NCBI GenBank assembly: GCA_011053005.1
Contig: DRHW01000026.1
Location: forward strand, 1-64,000
Source: Methylophaga sp.
Lineage (GTDB): Bacteria; Pseudomonadota; Gammaproteobacteria; Nitrosococcales; Methylophagaceae
Length of the DNA: 64,000 bases
Reading direction: 5' to 3'
Shown here piece after piece: positions 1-9,882 of the stretch (its first letter is position 1; each line of letters opens with the position of its first letter). The notes under the pieces were generated by a model, which was not told the DNA's origin, searched no databases, and worked only from the letters and a program-made list of their open reading frames with translations. Made by a program: the position numbers and the translations under genes.

Positions 1-112
1 ACACGCTGATGATTATGTGACAGAAATATTTGGCAATCAACATAGTGTTATCGATAACATCAATAGGTTACCAGAGAAACTCCCCGCATTATTTACACAT
101 CTCACCAAATAA
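1..112 (+). CDS. C-terminal end of a NorD/CbbO-type von Willebrand factor A protein (partial)
   Basis: Only the last 36 codons are inside the window, read in the frame that starts at base 2 and stops at TAA 110-112. The tail contains IFGNQHSVIDNINRLPEKLP and ends LFTHLTK. This resembles the very C-terminus of NorD/CbbO family VWA proteins, where a short strand of the form 'G...vI.....LP..LP.ly..L' closes the metal-binding VWA domain. These proteins work with a MoxR-type AAA+ ATPase (NorQ/CbbQ) to activate nitric oxide reductase or RuBisCO. The family call rests on a short segment, so which of the two (or another VWA protein) it is cannot be decided here. Confidence 0.5.
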   Translation, partial: HADDYVTEIFGNQHSVIDNINRLPEKLPALFTHLTK

Positions 113-202
113 CCGCAAACCATTCAATGCAATAGTTTGTTATCCTAATCTCTCGAAAAAAAACCAAGATAACAACCAGCCCCATAAATTAAGGAATGCA
201 CG

Positions 203-964
203 ATGACCAAATCGCATAAATATACAATAGCGGCTTGTATGATGACCGCTATTTACATGAGTCCTGTCAGTGCTGACTGGGGAAGTTTACTAGAAGATGT
301 CACCACTAAAGGAAAAGCACTGTTATCAACAGACACTAAAACAGCAGCCTCATCTTTAGATACCAGCACCATCACATCAGGTTTAAAACAAGCACTTGAT
401 GTTGGCGCACGAAAAGCGATTGAAGATGTTAGCAAGCCAGGTGGTTATTTAACCAATCAACTTATACATATCGCCATGCCGCCACAGTTACAGCAAGTCA
501 GTGGCTTAATGCATAAATTTGGCATGGGCGACCAAGCAGATGCATTTGAAGAGAGCATGAACCGTGCAGCAGAAAAAGCGGCACCAGAAGCGACTAATAT
601 TATCGTTAATGCGATCAAAAACATGAGCATTGAAGATGCTAAAGACATTCTTCAAGGCCCAGATAATGCAGCAACTGAATATTTCAAAGCGCAAACATCA
701 GATAAATTAACCGGTTTATTTAAACCTACGATTAGTAGTTCATTGAATGAAGTCGGCGCCACAAAATACTACAATGATCTGACGGAAAAAGTCGCAGCAC
801 TACCATTAGTCGGCGAAAATGTGAACCTAAATTTGCCCAACTATGTCACTGATCAAGCTTTAAATGGCCTGTTTACCATGATCGCGGCAGAAGAAAAAAA
901 GATTCGTGAAAACCCAGCAGCAAGAACGACTGATCTTTTAAAGAAAGTTTTCTCTTCACAATAA
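203..964 (+). CDS. DUF4197 domain-containing exported protein
   Basis: 253 residues. The first about 24 residues look like a Sec signal peptide ending VSA before Asp25, so the mature protein is probably periplasmic. The rest matches the DUF4197 family, a small all-alpha protein of unknown function. Typical segments are the early 'GLKQALDVGARKAI' stretch, the 'FGMGDQADAFEESMNRAAEKA' area around residues 105-125 and the 'TEYFKAQT' area near 160. A Shine-Dalgarno-like AAGGA at 192-196 lies 6 bases before the ATG, which supports the start. The gene stands alone: the preceding gene ends 90 bases upstream and the next starts 450 bases downstream. Function cannot be given beyond the family name. Confidence 0.85.
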   Translation: MTKSHKYTIAACMMTAIYMSPVSADWGSLLEDVTTKGKALLSTDTKTAASSLDTSTITSGLKQALDVGARKAIEDVSKPGGYLTNQLIHIAMPPQLQQVSGLMHKFGMGDQADAFEESMNRAAEKAAPEATNIIVNAIKNMSIEDAKDILQGPDNAATEYFKAQTSDKLTGLFKPTISSSLNEVGATKYYNDLTEKVAALPLVGENVNLNLPNYVTDQALNGLFTMIAAEEKKIRENPAARTTDLLKKVFSSQ

Positions 965-1417
965 TCTGATTTATTAATCATAAAATCATTGCTGCCATAA
1001 CAAGAATCGGAGCATCCGATTTATATCATCATTTTATGATTTTTAGCGACATATAAATAACAGCCATTTTGCACTTAAGACTTTAACGAACAGATAGTTA
1101 AGCGTGATATGGCTGTTGTTTTTTTCTAAAAACCAACCATCAGCTACAACAAAATAGTTCAAGCTAATGCTTGATATTAAAAATATATTTACAGTCGATA
1201 CACAATGCAAATATGTCATCATCGGCATGTAATCTGATAGTGCTTATATAAGCTATTTCATTTAAAAAATGACCGCAATTTACACTATTATTCTGTCGTT
1301 CTCGCCCAACAACTCCCAAAATAACCAGTGACATTGCCACTTATTAAGCCTATTCAATTATTCCGTTCTGTACTACTATAACCACTCATTTTTTACTGAC
1401 ACTCTTAGGAACTCATA
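965..1417. other. 453-base intergenic region with inverted repeats, no gene
   Basis: No convincing coding sequence is present. It holds a small hairpin (arms 1005-1011 and 1015-1021) and a larger stem (1059-1067 with 1109-1117) followed by a T run, listed separately as a possible terminator. The remaining 290 bases before the haem protein gene are very AT-rich and presumably carry its promoter, but no box is good enough to name. Confidence 0.6.
1059..1126 (+). terminator. possible rho-independent terminator after the DUF4197 gene
   Basis: AACAGCCAT (1059-1067) pairs with ATGGCTGTT (1109-1117), directly followed by GTTTTTTTC. Inside the 41-base loop TTAAC (1083-1087) can pair with GTTAA (1097-1101), giving a branched or extended hairpin. 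The loop is longer than usual for a terminator, so the role is uncertain. Confidence 0.35.
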
Positions 1418-2182
1418 ATGGCTGAAGCACATAAACTAAATCTTAGTAGCCAAGGTATCGCTCTCAAAGCTTTATTCACTGGATACTTAATTGTGGTCGC
1501 TATTGGTTATTTAATGGCCATTGTACAAATTCAATTTACCCACGGTATGGCAGATGGAAAATTGGGATTATCTATCGACGATATCGTATATAGCTATTAT
1601 GGCAAGCGTTCAGGCTCTGTGCTTGAGGCAAAGCTTAATGGCTCGATGAAAGTCATGGCGCCAGAAGAAGATCGTTTAAAAATCATTGACTGGGTCCATA
1701 AAGGCGCTGACGAAGAATCGTTTAACTCAACGGGCATTCGCAAAATTATGGAAACAAACTGTATTGCTTGCCACAGTGCCGGTTCAGGTATGTCAATTCC
1801 AGATTGGACCAAGTTTGAAAATGTCGCTAAAGCTGCTGAAACAGACACTGGAGCGACGTTCTCATCATTAGCTCGGGTATCGCATATTCACTTATTCGGT
1901 ATTGCTTTTATCTTTATGTTTGTTGGTCTTATCTTTAGTTTAGCAGCCGGTGTACCTAGATATTTGAAAGCCGGAATGATCGTGACACCTTATATCTTTC
2001 TTATTCTAGATATCTCCTCATGGTGGTTAACAAAACTGAACCCTAACTTTGCATGGTTAGTCATTATCGGCGGTAGCGCAATGGCATTATCATTTGCATT
2101 TATGTGGACCGTATCAATGTATGAAATGTGGATCCGTCCGCGTAAAGGTGTAGATAATCGTGATGCATTATTAGACGAATAA
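1418..2182 (+). CDS. membrane-anchored monohaem c-type cytochrome-like protein
   Basis: 254 residues. One haem c attachment motif is visible, C115-I-A-C118-H119, in a soluble segment (about 40-150) between an N-terminal membrane helix (about 17-38) and three C-terminal helices (about 157-178, 185-203, 212-233). His156 and His158 at the start of helix 2 and aromatic-rich WWLTKLNP (202-209) are further possible ligands or quinone contacts. The order of parts suggests a membrane electron carrier with the haem on the periplasmic side. I recognise a conserved, unnamed proteobacterial haem protein rather than a known oxidase subunit. It is monocistronic, with a strong terminator 18 bases after the stop. 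The SD TTAGGA (1405-1410) fits the ATG. Function beyond electron transfer is not assigned. Confidence 0.7.
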   Translation: MAEAHKLNLSSQGIALKALFTGYLIVVAIGYLMAIVQIQFTHGMADGKLGLSIDDIVYSYYGKRSGSVLEAKLNGSMKVMAPEEDRLKIIDWVHKGADEESFNSTGIRKIMETNCIACHSAGSGMSIPDWTKFENVAKAAETDTGATFSSLARVSHIHLFGIAFIFMFVGLIFSLAAGVPRYLKAGMIVTPYIFLILDISSWWLTKLNPNFAWLVIIGGSAMALSFAFMWTVSMYEMWIRPRKGVDNRDALLDE

Positions 2183-2200
2183 TCTAATATTAATCCGATA

Positions 2201-2236
2201 AAAAAACCCGCCTCGATGACTCTAGGCGGGTTTTTT
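2201..2236. terminator. bidirectional rho-independent terminator
   Basis: A 13-bp perfect stem, AAAAAACCCGCCT (2201-2213) with AGGCGGGTTTTTT (2224-2236), has a 10-base loop. Both strands end in a T run, so it can serve the haem protein gene (plus) and ppnN (minus), which converge on it. Confidence 0.92.
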
Positions 2237-2262
2237 ATTGGGCGAAAGTTAAGCCTTAATAA

Positions 2263-3612
2263 TCAAACAATCTGATAACAAGGTTTATAGTCATCCTCAC
2301 CTTGGCCTAGTTTCATCCGTTGGTCTTTGACAAAACCGCGTAATAATTCATCCACCGCATTCATTAAACCAGCATCGCCATGTATTTTATAAGGGCCATG
2401 TTTAGCCACTTCACGTATGCCAAATGATTTAACATTACCGGCAACAATACCCGAAAAAGCCGAACGTAAATTAGAAGCCAATTCATGTTTTGGCAAGGTG
2501 CGATCGAGTTTTAACGCCGCCATCGATTCATGTGTCGGCATAAAAGGAAATTGTAAATCTGCTGCAATATTAAGCTGCCAATTAAAGTAATAAGCTTCAC
2601 TGTTGGCGCGACGTTGTTCATGCACAAGCGTCACACTTTCCTTTGCTAAACTACCCACTTTATCCGGTTCACCAATCATAATTTGATACAGATCGGCAAC
2701 ATCATCACCAAGACAATATCTTAAGAATTTATCTAAGGTTTCAAAGTAAGCACGGCAGTTTTCAGGACCTGCAAAAATTAGCGGAATACCTGTTTTGTTG
2801 TCGGGGTGAAGTAAAATACTCAGTAGATATAAAATTTCTTCAACCGTACCCACACCACCCGGAAAAACAATAATGCAGTGACCAAGTCGAACAAATGCTT
2901 CTAAGCGTTTTTCGATATCCGGCATAATCACCAGTTCGTTAACAATCGCATTAGGTGATTCGGAAGCAATAATGCCTGGCTCGGTAATACCAATATAACG
3001 ACCATTTTTATTTTGTTGTTTGGCATGACCAACCGCAGCACCCTTCATAGGCCCTTTCATCGCGCCAATGCCACAGCCGGTAATAATATCCAGACCACGT
3101 AGACCTAATTCATAGCCGACATGTTTTGCATAATCATATTCTTCGCGGGGAATGGAATGCCCTCCCCAACAAACGACTAAGTTTGGCGAAACATTAGGTT
3201 GAACAACGTCGGCATTACGCAAAATACGAAAGACTTTATTGGTCGCCGTCACCGTATCACCATCAGCGAGCACTTTAAAATCTGTATAAACAATATCGCG
3301 TAATACAGAAGATAAATGACCTTGAATACCTTTGATCATTTCACCATCAACAAATGATTGGCTAGGTGCATTTAATATTTTAAGCCTCACGCCACGTGAT
3401 TCAGGATTAAGCGTTATCTCGAAATCAGAATAACGATTAAAAATTTCTTCTGCATCATCTTCATGACTATCCGTATTAAGTACGGCAAGTGCGCATTCTC
3501 TAAATAATTGGTAAAGATCGGCACTGGGATTACTAAGCTTGTAGATTTCATCCTGAGATAATAAATTCAGACCACGAGCAGGTCGAATAGACGTGTGAGC
3601 AATTTTGGTCAT
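2263..3612 (-). CDS. ppnN: pyrimidine/purine nucleotide 5'-monophosphate nucleosidase PpnN (YgdH, LOG family)
   Basis: 449 residues, the usual length of PpnN (E. coli YgdH 454). The Rossmann-like LOG domain in the middle shows both signature motifs: GCGIGAMKGPMKGA at about 179-192 and PGGVGTVEE at 251-259. Family knowledge: PpnN hydrolyses nucleoside monophosphates to base and ribose 5-phosphate, with GMP a good substrate, and is controlled by (p)ppGpp. The N-terminal (1-145) and C-terminal (about 340-449) extensions that distinguish PpnN from short LOG proteins are present. An AAAGGA SD sits about 5 bases before the ATG. It is cytosolic and alone in its transcription unit. Confidence 0.92.
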   Translation of the reverse strand: MTKIAHTSIRPARGLNLLSQDEIYKLSNPSADLYQLFRECALAVLNTDSHEDDAEEIFNRYSDFEITLNPESRGVRLKILNAPSQSFVDGEMIKGIQGHLSSVLRDIVYTDFKVLADGDTVTATNKVFRILRNADVVQPNVSPNLVVCWGGHSIPREEYDYAKHVGYELGLRGLDIITGCGIGAMKGPMKGAAVGHAKQQNKNGRYIGITEPGIIASESPNAIVNELVIMPDIEKRLEAFVRLGHCIIVFPGGVGTVEEILYLLSILLHPDNKTGIPLIFAGPENCRAYFETLDKFLRYCLGDDVADLYQIMIGEPDKVGSLAKESVTLVHEQRRANSEAYYFNWQLNIAADLQFPFMPTHESMAALKLDRTLPKHELASNLRSAFSGIVAGNVKSFGIREVAKHGPYKIHGDAGLMNAVDELLRGFVKDQRMKLGQGEDDYKPCYQIV

Positions 3613-3752
3613 AGAGTTCCTTTGATTGATTTTCTATTTTCGACGCTAGTATTCATCGTAAATTAGGATCACTGTGTTAAAAAATGTAAATGGAATAAAT
3701 AACCAACTTGACGATTTATCCCGTTAAAATTCAGTAGCAACTTCATTCATAT

Positions 3753-5108
3753 TTATTTTTTTGCGAAATATTCTTTAGTCAATTTAAAAACAACCGGACT
3801 AAGTAATAACAAGGCAATTAAATTCGGAATAGCCATCATCGCATTTAAGGTGTCAGCTACTAACCAAATAAACGATAAATTGGCCATCGCGCCAATGGGA
3901 ATCGCGATTATCCATGCGATTCGAAATGGCGTAATCGCTTTAACACCAAACAAATACGACACACATTTCTCGCCATAAATGCTCCAACCTAAAATGGTCG
4001 TGAAGGCAAAAAGGCTCAGGCCAAAAGTTACAATATAGCCGCCAAATCCTGGCAATGCCGACTCAAAAGCCAGTGAAGACAACGTCGCACCTGTTTCACC
4101 GCTCATCCAAGAACCTGACACAATAATCACTAAACCGGTAATCGAACAAATAACAATAGTATCGATAAATGTACCGGTCATCGCGATTGTGCCTTGTCGC
4201 ACTGGACTATTAGTTGTTGATGCAGCATGCGCAATGGGCGCACTACCTAATCCTGCTTCATTTGAAAACACGCCACGTGCTACACCAAAACGAATGGCAG
4301 CCCACACTGCTGCACCCGCAAAACCACCAGTAGCGGCAATTGGCGTGAAGGCGTGAACAAAAATCAATTCAAAAGCAGCGGGGATTTGGTCAGCATGTAA
4401 ACCTAAAATAACAATACCAGCCATCACATAACTTACCGCCATAAATGGCACTAGTCTGCCAGCAACATTAGCAATGCGTTTAATACCGCCTATCAACACC
4501 ATCGCCACTAATACCGCAATCACAGAGCCTGTCAATAATGGTGGCACGCCAAAACTAGATGATAAAACATCGGCGACTGAGTTAGCTTGAATCGTATTAC
4601 CAATACCAAAGCCAGCTAATGCACCGAATATGGCAAAGGTTGTGCCTAACCAAGCAAAGCGTTTACCCAGTCCATTTTTAATGTAATACATTGGACCGCC
4701 GACTTTATTACCATTGTCATCGGTTTCACGATAATGAACTGCCAGCACCGCTTCTGCATATTTAGTGGCCATGCCGACTAGAGCCGTCATCCACATCCAA
4801 AATAAAGCGCCGGGACCACCTAAAAATATTGCCGTTGCCACACCAGCAATATTACCCGTACCAATGGTTGCTGAAAGCGAAGCCATTAACGCATTAAACG
4901 GTGCGATATCGCCTTCACCTTGCTGCGTTTTAGTGGCGCGGCCTGCCCAAAGCATTTTCAGGCCGTAACCTAACTTGGCAATCGGCATGCCTCTTAGCCC
5001 GATCATCAACATAAAACCGGTGCCTAAGATCAATACCAACATCAATGGCCCCCAAACAATCCCATTAAGCTGGGTAATGAGATCGGTCATTAATGCCAGT
5101 ATATCCAT
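3753..5108 (-). CDS. sodium:alanine (AGCS family) symporter
   Basis: 451 residues and strongly hydrophobic, with about 10-11 membrane helices. The AGCS hallmark ATIGTGNIAGVATAI at residues 80-94 is present, as is the second signature NEAGLGSAPIAHAA near residue 275. Family members import alanine or glycine with Na+. The substrate cannot be fixed from sequence. The N-terminus (MDILALMTDLITQLNGIVWG) is the normal one for the family. It is transcribed alone, 48 bases downstream of uup on the same strand, so co-transcription is possible. Confidence 0.9.
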   Translation of the reverse strand: MDILALMTDLITQLNGIVWGPLMLVLILGTGFMLMIGLRGMPIAKLGYGLKMLWAGRATKTQQGEGDIAPFNALMASLSATIGTGNIAGVATAIFLGGPGALFWMWMTALVGMATKYAEAVLAVHYRETDDNGNKVGGPMYYIKNGLGKRFAWLGTTFAIFGALAGFGIGNTIQANSVADVLSSSFGVPPLLTGSVIAVLVAMVLIGGIKRIANVAGRLVPFMAVSYVMAGIVILGLHADQIPAAFELIFVHAFTPIAATGGFAGAAVWAAIRFGVARGVFSNEAGLGSAPIAHAASTTNSPVRQGTIAMTGTFIDTIVICSITGLVIIVSGSWMSGETGATLSSLAFESALPGFGGYIVTFGLSLFAFTTILGWSIYGEKCVSYLFGVKAITPFRIAWIIAIPIGAMANLSFIWLVADTLNAMMAIPNLIALLLLSPVVFKLTKEYFAKK

Positions 5109-5156
5109 GCTTATTTGCTCCCAAAAATACGTTCAGTGACTTATTGTATTGCTAGA

Positions 5157-7055
5157 TTAAGCGTCTTGTTTTGCTTCCAATGCTTCCCATTTTTCATAGC
5201 TAGCATCAAGCTCAGCCGTGACTTTTGCTAACTCAGCTTGAGTAGCAGCAATCTTATCTTCTGATTGTTTATAAAACGCAGGCTGACCAATTACATCGTG
5301 TAGCTCAGCTTGTTTTTTATCAAGCTCTTCAATTTTTTTAGGATAAGCAGCAAGATCCAACTGCTCTTGATAAGTCAGATTAGATTTTTTATTCGCCTTT
5401 TTTTCTACTGGTTTGGCTGATTTAGTCACAACAGTATTTTTTTGTGCTTCGTAGTCTTTATCTTGTTGGCGCTGTTGTTGCCAATCATCATAACCACCAA
5501 CATATTCACGCACCACACCATCATCATCAAACACAATCGTACTGGTGGCTACGTTATTCAAGAAACTACGATCATGACTCACCAACAATAACGTGCCTTT
5601 GTAGTTCATCAATAAATCTTCTAACAAATCGAGCGTTTCAGCATCCAAGTCATTGGTCGGCTCATCCATCACTAATAAATTAGCAGGTTGAGTAAATAAT
5701 TTAGCTAATAACAATCGGTTACGTTCACCACCCGACAACGCTTTAACGGGTGTGCGAGCGCGTTCTGGCGTGAACAAAAAGTCTTGTAAATAGCCAATAA
5801 TGTGTTTTTGTGTACCACCTATTTCGACAAAATCACTCCCTTGGCTGACGTTTTCCGTAACACTTTTTTCTTCGTCTAACTGACTACGCAATTGATCGAA
5901 ATAGGCAACATCGATTTTAGTACCACGAATGACATTGCCGGTTTCAGGTTCAGCGCGTCCAAGTAAAATAGCCAGCATGGTACTTTTACCACAGCCGTTG
6001 GCACCGATAATACCAATGCGATCGCCGCGTTGAATAACGGTTGAAAAGTCTTTGAATAACACACGACCATCGAAACTTTGACCTAAGTTTTCAGCTTCAA
6101 ACACTAATTTGCCGCTACGATCAGAGTCTTGCAATTTCATTTTGACATTGCCCAACACTTCACGACGCTGACCACGTTCACGACGTAATTGTTCTAAAGC
6201 ACGCACTCGGCCTTCATTACGCGTTCTTCTGGCTTTTACACCTTGGCGGATCCACACTTCTTCTTGTGCTAATTTTTTATCAAACAAGGCATTTTGTTGT
6301 GCTTCGTCTGATAATAAAGCTTCGCGACGTTCTAAGAAGTTGGCATAATCACCGGGAAAGCTGACCAAATTACCGCGATCTAATTGCACAATTCGAGTCG
6401 CTAATGCTTGTAAGAATGTCCGATCATGGGTGATGAACAGTAAAGTACCACCATAACTTTTCAAAAACTCTTCCAACCAAGTAATGGATGCAATATCCAA
6501 ATGGTTAGTCGGCTCATCAAGTAATAAAATATCAGGCTGTTTAACTAAAGCTTGAGCGAGTAAAACACGGCGCTTCATCCCGCCTGATAAGCCTGCAAAA
6601 TCAACATCACCATCTAATGATAATCGTGAGATAACACTTTCAACACGCTGTTCTACAGTCCAACCATCAACGGCTTCTAAGTTGTGTTGTACTTTTTCAA
6701 GTTCAGCTAAAATTTGGTCTGAACTATCGGTCGCTAAACGGTGAATTACATCATGATAAGCAATTAAAATAGGCGCAATTTCACCTAGGCCGTGAGCGAC
6801 AACATCGAATACGCTACCCTTCGTACCTGCTGGAACTTCTTGTTCCAAACGAGCAATTTTTAAGCCTTGGCCTCTAATTTCACCTGAATCTTGTTTAATT
6901 TCACCTGCAATCAATTTCATCAAGGTTGATTTGCCAGCACCATTACGGCCGACAAGACACACTCGCTCACCTTGATCGAGCTGAAAATCAACTTTATCTA
7001 ATAAATTGGGACCGCCATAACTAACGGTAATTTGTTTTAATGACAATAACGCCAC
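5157..7055 (-). CDS. uup: ABC-F ATPase Uup
   Basis: 632 residues with two ATP-binding domains and no membrane part, as in ABC-F translation/ribosome factors. Walker A motifs are GRNGAGKS (36-43) and GANGCGKS (near 350). Signatures LSGGMKRR and LSGGERNR and Walker [12 protein letters not shown] and LVMDEPTNDLD are all visible. The second Walker B with NDLD and the C-terminal charged coiled-coil (from about residue 545) are features of the Uup branch. Uup is linked to ribosome and branched-DNA functions and affects precise transposon excision. It lies 31 bases after yheS on the same strand, so the two are probably one operon. Confidence 0.92.
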   Translation of the reverse strand: MALLSLKQITVSYGGPNLLDKVDFQLDQGERVCLVGRNGAGKSTLMKLIAGEIKQDSGEIRGQGLKIARLEQEVPAGTKGSVFDVVAHGLGEIAPILIAYHDVIHRLATDSSDQILAELEKVQHNLEAVDGWTVEQRVESVISRLSLDGDVDFAGLSGGMKRRVLLAQALVKQPDILLLDEPTNHLDIASITWLEEFLKSYGGTLLFITHDRTFLQALATRIVQLDRGNLVSFPGDYANFLERREALLSDEAQQNALFDKKLAQEEVWIRQGVKARRTRNEGRVRALEQLRRERGQRREVLGNVKMKLQDSDRSGKLVFEAENLGQSFDGRVLFKDFSTVIQRGDRIGIIGANGCGKSTMLAILLGRAEPETGNVIRGTKIDVAYFDQLRSQLDEEKSVTENVSQGSDFVEIGGTQKHIIGYLQDFLFTPERARTPVKALSGGERNRLLLAKLFTQPANLLVMDEPTNDLDAETLDLLEDLLMNYKGTLLLVSHDRSFLNNVATSTIVFDDDGVVREYVGGYDDWQQQRQQDKDYEAQKNTVVTKSAKPVEKKANKKSNLTYQEQLDLAAYPKKIEELDKKQAELHDVIGQPAFYKQSEDKIAATQAELAKVTAELDASYEKWEALEAKQDA

Positions 7056-7086
7056 GTTGCTACCTCTATAACTCTGGGCTGAAGAG

Positions 7087-8973
7087 TTATTCTTGCCCAG
7101 CTAATTCTAATTGTTCACTGGCTGCTAACCAGTCCATTTCTACTGTATCTAATTCTGTTTTTAAATTGCCTTGTTCGACTAATAAGGCTTTTAATTTATC
7201 TTTGGCTGCGCTTTCATAAAGGCTGTTATCGGCTAATTGCAGCTCGATATCATTCAATTTATTTTGCAAAACATCCATTTTCTGTTCGGCTTTTTTCACG
7301 ATGTTTCGTAACGGTTGCAGTTTTTTACGTGCTTCCGCAGCATTGCGTCGGTCATCTTTTTTATTCGCGGTATTACTATTATCTACAGCCGTTTTTGCAG
7401 GTTTGTCTTTGTCGATTAACCACTGGCGATAATCATCAAGATCGCCATCAAACACTTTCGCTTGACCGTCTGACACTAACCATAAATCATCCGCGACAGT
7501 GCGTAATAAATGACGATCATGCGAGACAACAACCAACGCGCCTTCAAAATCTTGCAAGGCCATCGTTAATGCTAATCGCATATCTAAATCAAGATGGTTG
7601 GTCGGCTCGTCAAGTAATAATAAAGCCGGTTTTTGATAGACCAATAAGGCCAATACTAAGCGTGCTTTCTCACCACCTGAAAATGGACCAACAGGCGCAA
7701 GTGCGTCATCACCTTGAAAACCAAAACCACCAAGATGATTGCGTAATTCAGTTTCAGGTCGCAGCGGATCTAAGCGTTGCACATGCTGTAATGGACTTTC
7801 ATCCATCGTCAATTGTTCTAATTGATGTTGAGCAAAGTAGGCAATTTTAATGTCTTTGCCTTCTTTACGCTTGCCATTTAGCGCAGGCAACTCACCCGCA
7901 ATTAATTTAATTAGCGTTGACTTACCCGCGCCATTTGGCCCCAACAACCCAATGCGGTCGCCCGGTGCTAGTGACAAATTAACGCCCGATATCAACGGTT
8001 TATCATTATAGCCAACCGCTACTTTATCTAAACTTAATAAAGGCGCAACTAAACGTGTCGGCGGATAAAACCTAAAATGAAAGGGTGAATCTACATGCGC
8101 CGGTGCAATCAATTCCATTCGTTCGAGTGCTTTAATTCTACTCTGTGCTTGTTTGGCTTTAGTTGCTTGCGCTTTAAAACGGGTCACAAAGCTACGAATA
8201 TGAGCAATTTCACGTTGTTGTTTATTGTGTGCGGATTGTTGATGAGCCAAATGTTCGGTACGCGCTAATTCGAATGCAGAATAATTACCAGTGTAAGCTT
8301 TTATCTTTTGTTGCTCGATATGGACAATTTGCGTGACCACGCGATCAAGGAAATCGCGATCATGCGAAATCAATACTAACGTGCCGGGATAACTCCGCAA
8401 CCATTCTTCTAACCAATAAACCGCTTCTAAATCCAAATGGTTGGTTGGTTCATCAAGCAATAATAAATCTGAACGACACATCAATGCCTGCGCCAAATTT
8501 AACCGCATTCGCCAACCACCTGAAAATGACGTAACCGGCAATAATTCTTGTTCAGCGGTAAACCCTAAACCATGCATCAAACGCCCAGCACGACTACGTG
8601 CCGTATAACCATCAATTGCAGCTAATTTATCGTGTAACTCGCTTTGTTGATGACCATCATGTGTCGCTTCTGCCTGCGATAATTGCTGTTGCAAACGCAT
8701 ATATTCTTCGTCGCCCTGCAACACATATTCAATAGCAGCAATATCAACCGCGGGCGTTTCTTGTGCAACATGAGCAATCACCCACGCAGCAGGAATCGAA
8801 GCACTACCATGATCGGCCTGTAATTGATGACGAAATAAGGCAAATAAACTCGATTTTCCAGTGCCATTAGCACCCGTTAGACCGACGTTTTGTCCTGGAT
8901 GAATCGTCAAATTGGCAGAATCAAATAAAAGCCTTGTGCCACGACGAATAGAAAGTTGATTTAGTTTTATCAT
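7087..8973 (-). CDS. yheS: ABC-F ATPase YheS
   Basis: 628 residues from the ATG chosen here. An in-frame ATG three codons upstream (8982) is possible, but MIKLNQLSIRRGTRLLFD aligns with the YheS N-terminus. There are two nucleotide-binding domains: Walker A GANGTGKS and GPNGAGKS, signatures FSGGWRMRL and FSGGEKARL, Walker [12 protein letters not shown] twice. The linker between domains and the coiled coil at the C-terminus (about 535-620) are as in YheS/ABCF2-type proteins, which bind the ribosome and help with specific stalling peptides. It is followed closely by uup. No membrane partner gene is nearby, consistent with ABC-F rather than transport. Confidence 0.92.
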   Translation of the reverse strand: MIKLNQLSIRRGTRLLFDSANLTIHPGQNVGLTGANGTGKSSLFALFRHQLQADHGSASIPAAWVIAHVAQETPAVDIAAIEYVLQGDEEYMRLQQQLSQAEATHDGHQQSELHDKLAAIDGYTARSRAGRLMHGLGFTAEQELLPVTSFSGGWRMRLNLAQALMCRSDLLLLDEPTNHLDLEAVYWLEEWLRSYPGTLVLISHDRDFLDRVVTQIVHIEQQKIKAYTGNYSAFELARTEHLAHQQSAHNKQQREIAHIRSFVTRFKAQATKAKQAQSRIKALERMELIAPAHVDSPFHFRFYPPTRLVAPLLSLDKVAVGYNDKPLISGVNLSLAPGDRIGLLGPNGAGKSTLIKLIAGELPALNGKRKEGKDIKIAYFAQHQLEQLTMDESPLQHVQRLDPLRPETELRNHLGGFGFQGDDALAPVGPFSGGEKARLVLALLVYQKPALLLLDEPTNHLDLDMRLALTMALQDFEGALVVVSHDRHLLRTVADDLWLVSDGQAKVFDGDLDDYRQWLIDKDKPAKTAVDNSNTANKKDDRRNAAEARKKLQPLRNIVKKAEQKMDVLQNKLNDIELQLADNSLYESAAKDKLKALLVEQGNLKTELDTVEMDWLAASEQLELAGQE

Positions 8974-9028
8974 GGCGCGCATTGTAGCAGGGACAAGGCG
9001 ATCCTTGCTTAATTACACATAGCTTGTT

Positions 9029-9733
9029 TTACAGCAGTGAGCCTTGGCTATAAGTGACATTTGGCAATGACCAATCGATAGCTGACTTACTATGTGTAGC
9101 AAGATAACTATTTGCCTGACTAAAGTGTCGACATCCCAAAAAACCACGGTATGCCGATAGCGGTGATGGATGCGGCGCTTTTAAGACTAAATGCTTTGTT
9201 TGATCAATCATGGCACCCTTTTTCTGGGCATAACTTCCCCACAACATAAACACAACGTGTTCGCATTGTTGGTTCACGATATCGATGATCTTGTCGGTAA
9301 ACGTCTCCCAACCCTGCCCTTGATGAGCATTGGCATGCGAATCTTCTACCGTTAAAACGGCATTTAATAACAACACACCTTGCTTAGCCCACGTTTCTAG
9401 ATAACCATGATCGGCAGGTGGAATATCTAAATCAGTCTGCAATTCTTTATAGATATTGACTAACGATGGCGGTACTTTGACACCTGCTTGCACCGAAAAA
9501 CAAAGACCATGCGCTTGCCCCGCTTGGTGATAAGGATCCTGTCCTAAAATAACCACCTTCACGTTATCTAATGCGGTCGCTTCTAAAGCATGAAACCAAT
9601 CAGATTCGTTAGGGTAAATCACTTTTCCATGATGTTTTTGTGCCGCTAAAAAGCTTAATAAATTCTGCATATAAGACGCGTTAAATTCTGCGTTTAATGC
9701 CTTCTGCCAGCTAGGCGCTTTTTGTAAAGCCAT
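9029..9733 (-). CDS. ung: uracil-DNA glycosylase (family 1)
   Basis: 234 residues. The water-activating motif GQDPYHQ is at 64-70 (catalytic Asp66). The uracil pocket motif LLLNAVLTV is near 121-129. The DNA-intercalating loop [10 protein letters not shown] is at 188-197 with catalytic His188. All are complete, so the enzyme should be active in removing uracil from DNA as the first step of base excision repair. It is transcribed alone, divergent from the MATE gene, with the shared 149-base spacer carrying both promoters. Confidence 0.95.
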   Translation of the reverse strand: MALQKAPSWQKALNAEFNASYMQNLLSFLAAQKHHGKVIYPNESDWFHALEATALDNVKVVILGQDPYHQAGQAHGLCFSVQAGVKVPPSLVNIYKELQTDLDIPPADHGYLETWAKQGVLLLNAVLTVEDSHANAHQGQGWETFTDKIIDIVNQQCEHVVFMLWGSYAQKKGAMIDQTKHLVLKAPHPSPLSAYRGFLGCRHFSQANSYLATHSKSAIDWSLPNVTYSQGSLL

Positions 9734-9882
9734 AAAAACTCACTTGATAATGGAATATTTAAAATAATATCAGTTTTGTGATTAGAAAATTATCCGCATT
9801 AATCTCACATCAAAAGTGATATTGTTCTTACCATTTTCGCGCTGACAACACGCCATCTGTTTATATACCTTTAGGAATCAAT

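Noticed and set aside
7329-7850. 173-codon open frame antisense to yheS
   Set aside because: It lies wholly opposite a strongly conserved ABC-F coding sequence. Its His/Gln-rich composition is the mirror of the opposite strand, and it has no ribosome site.
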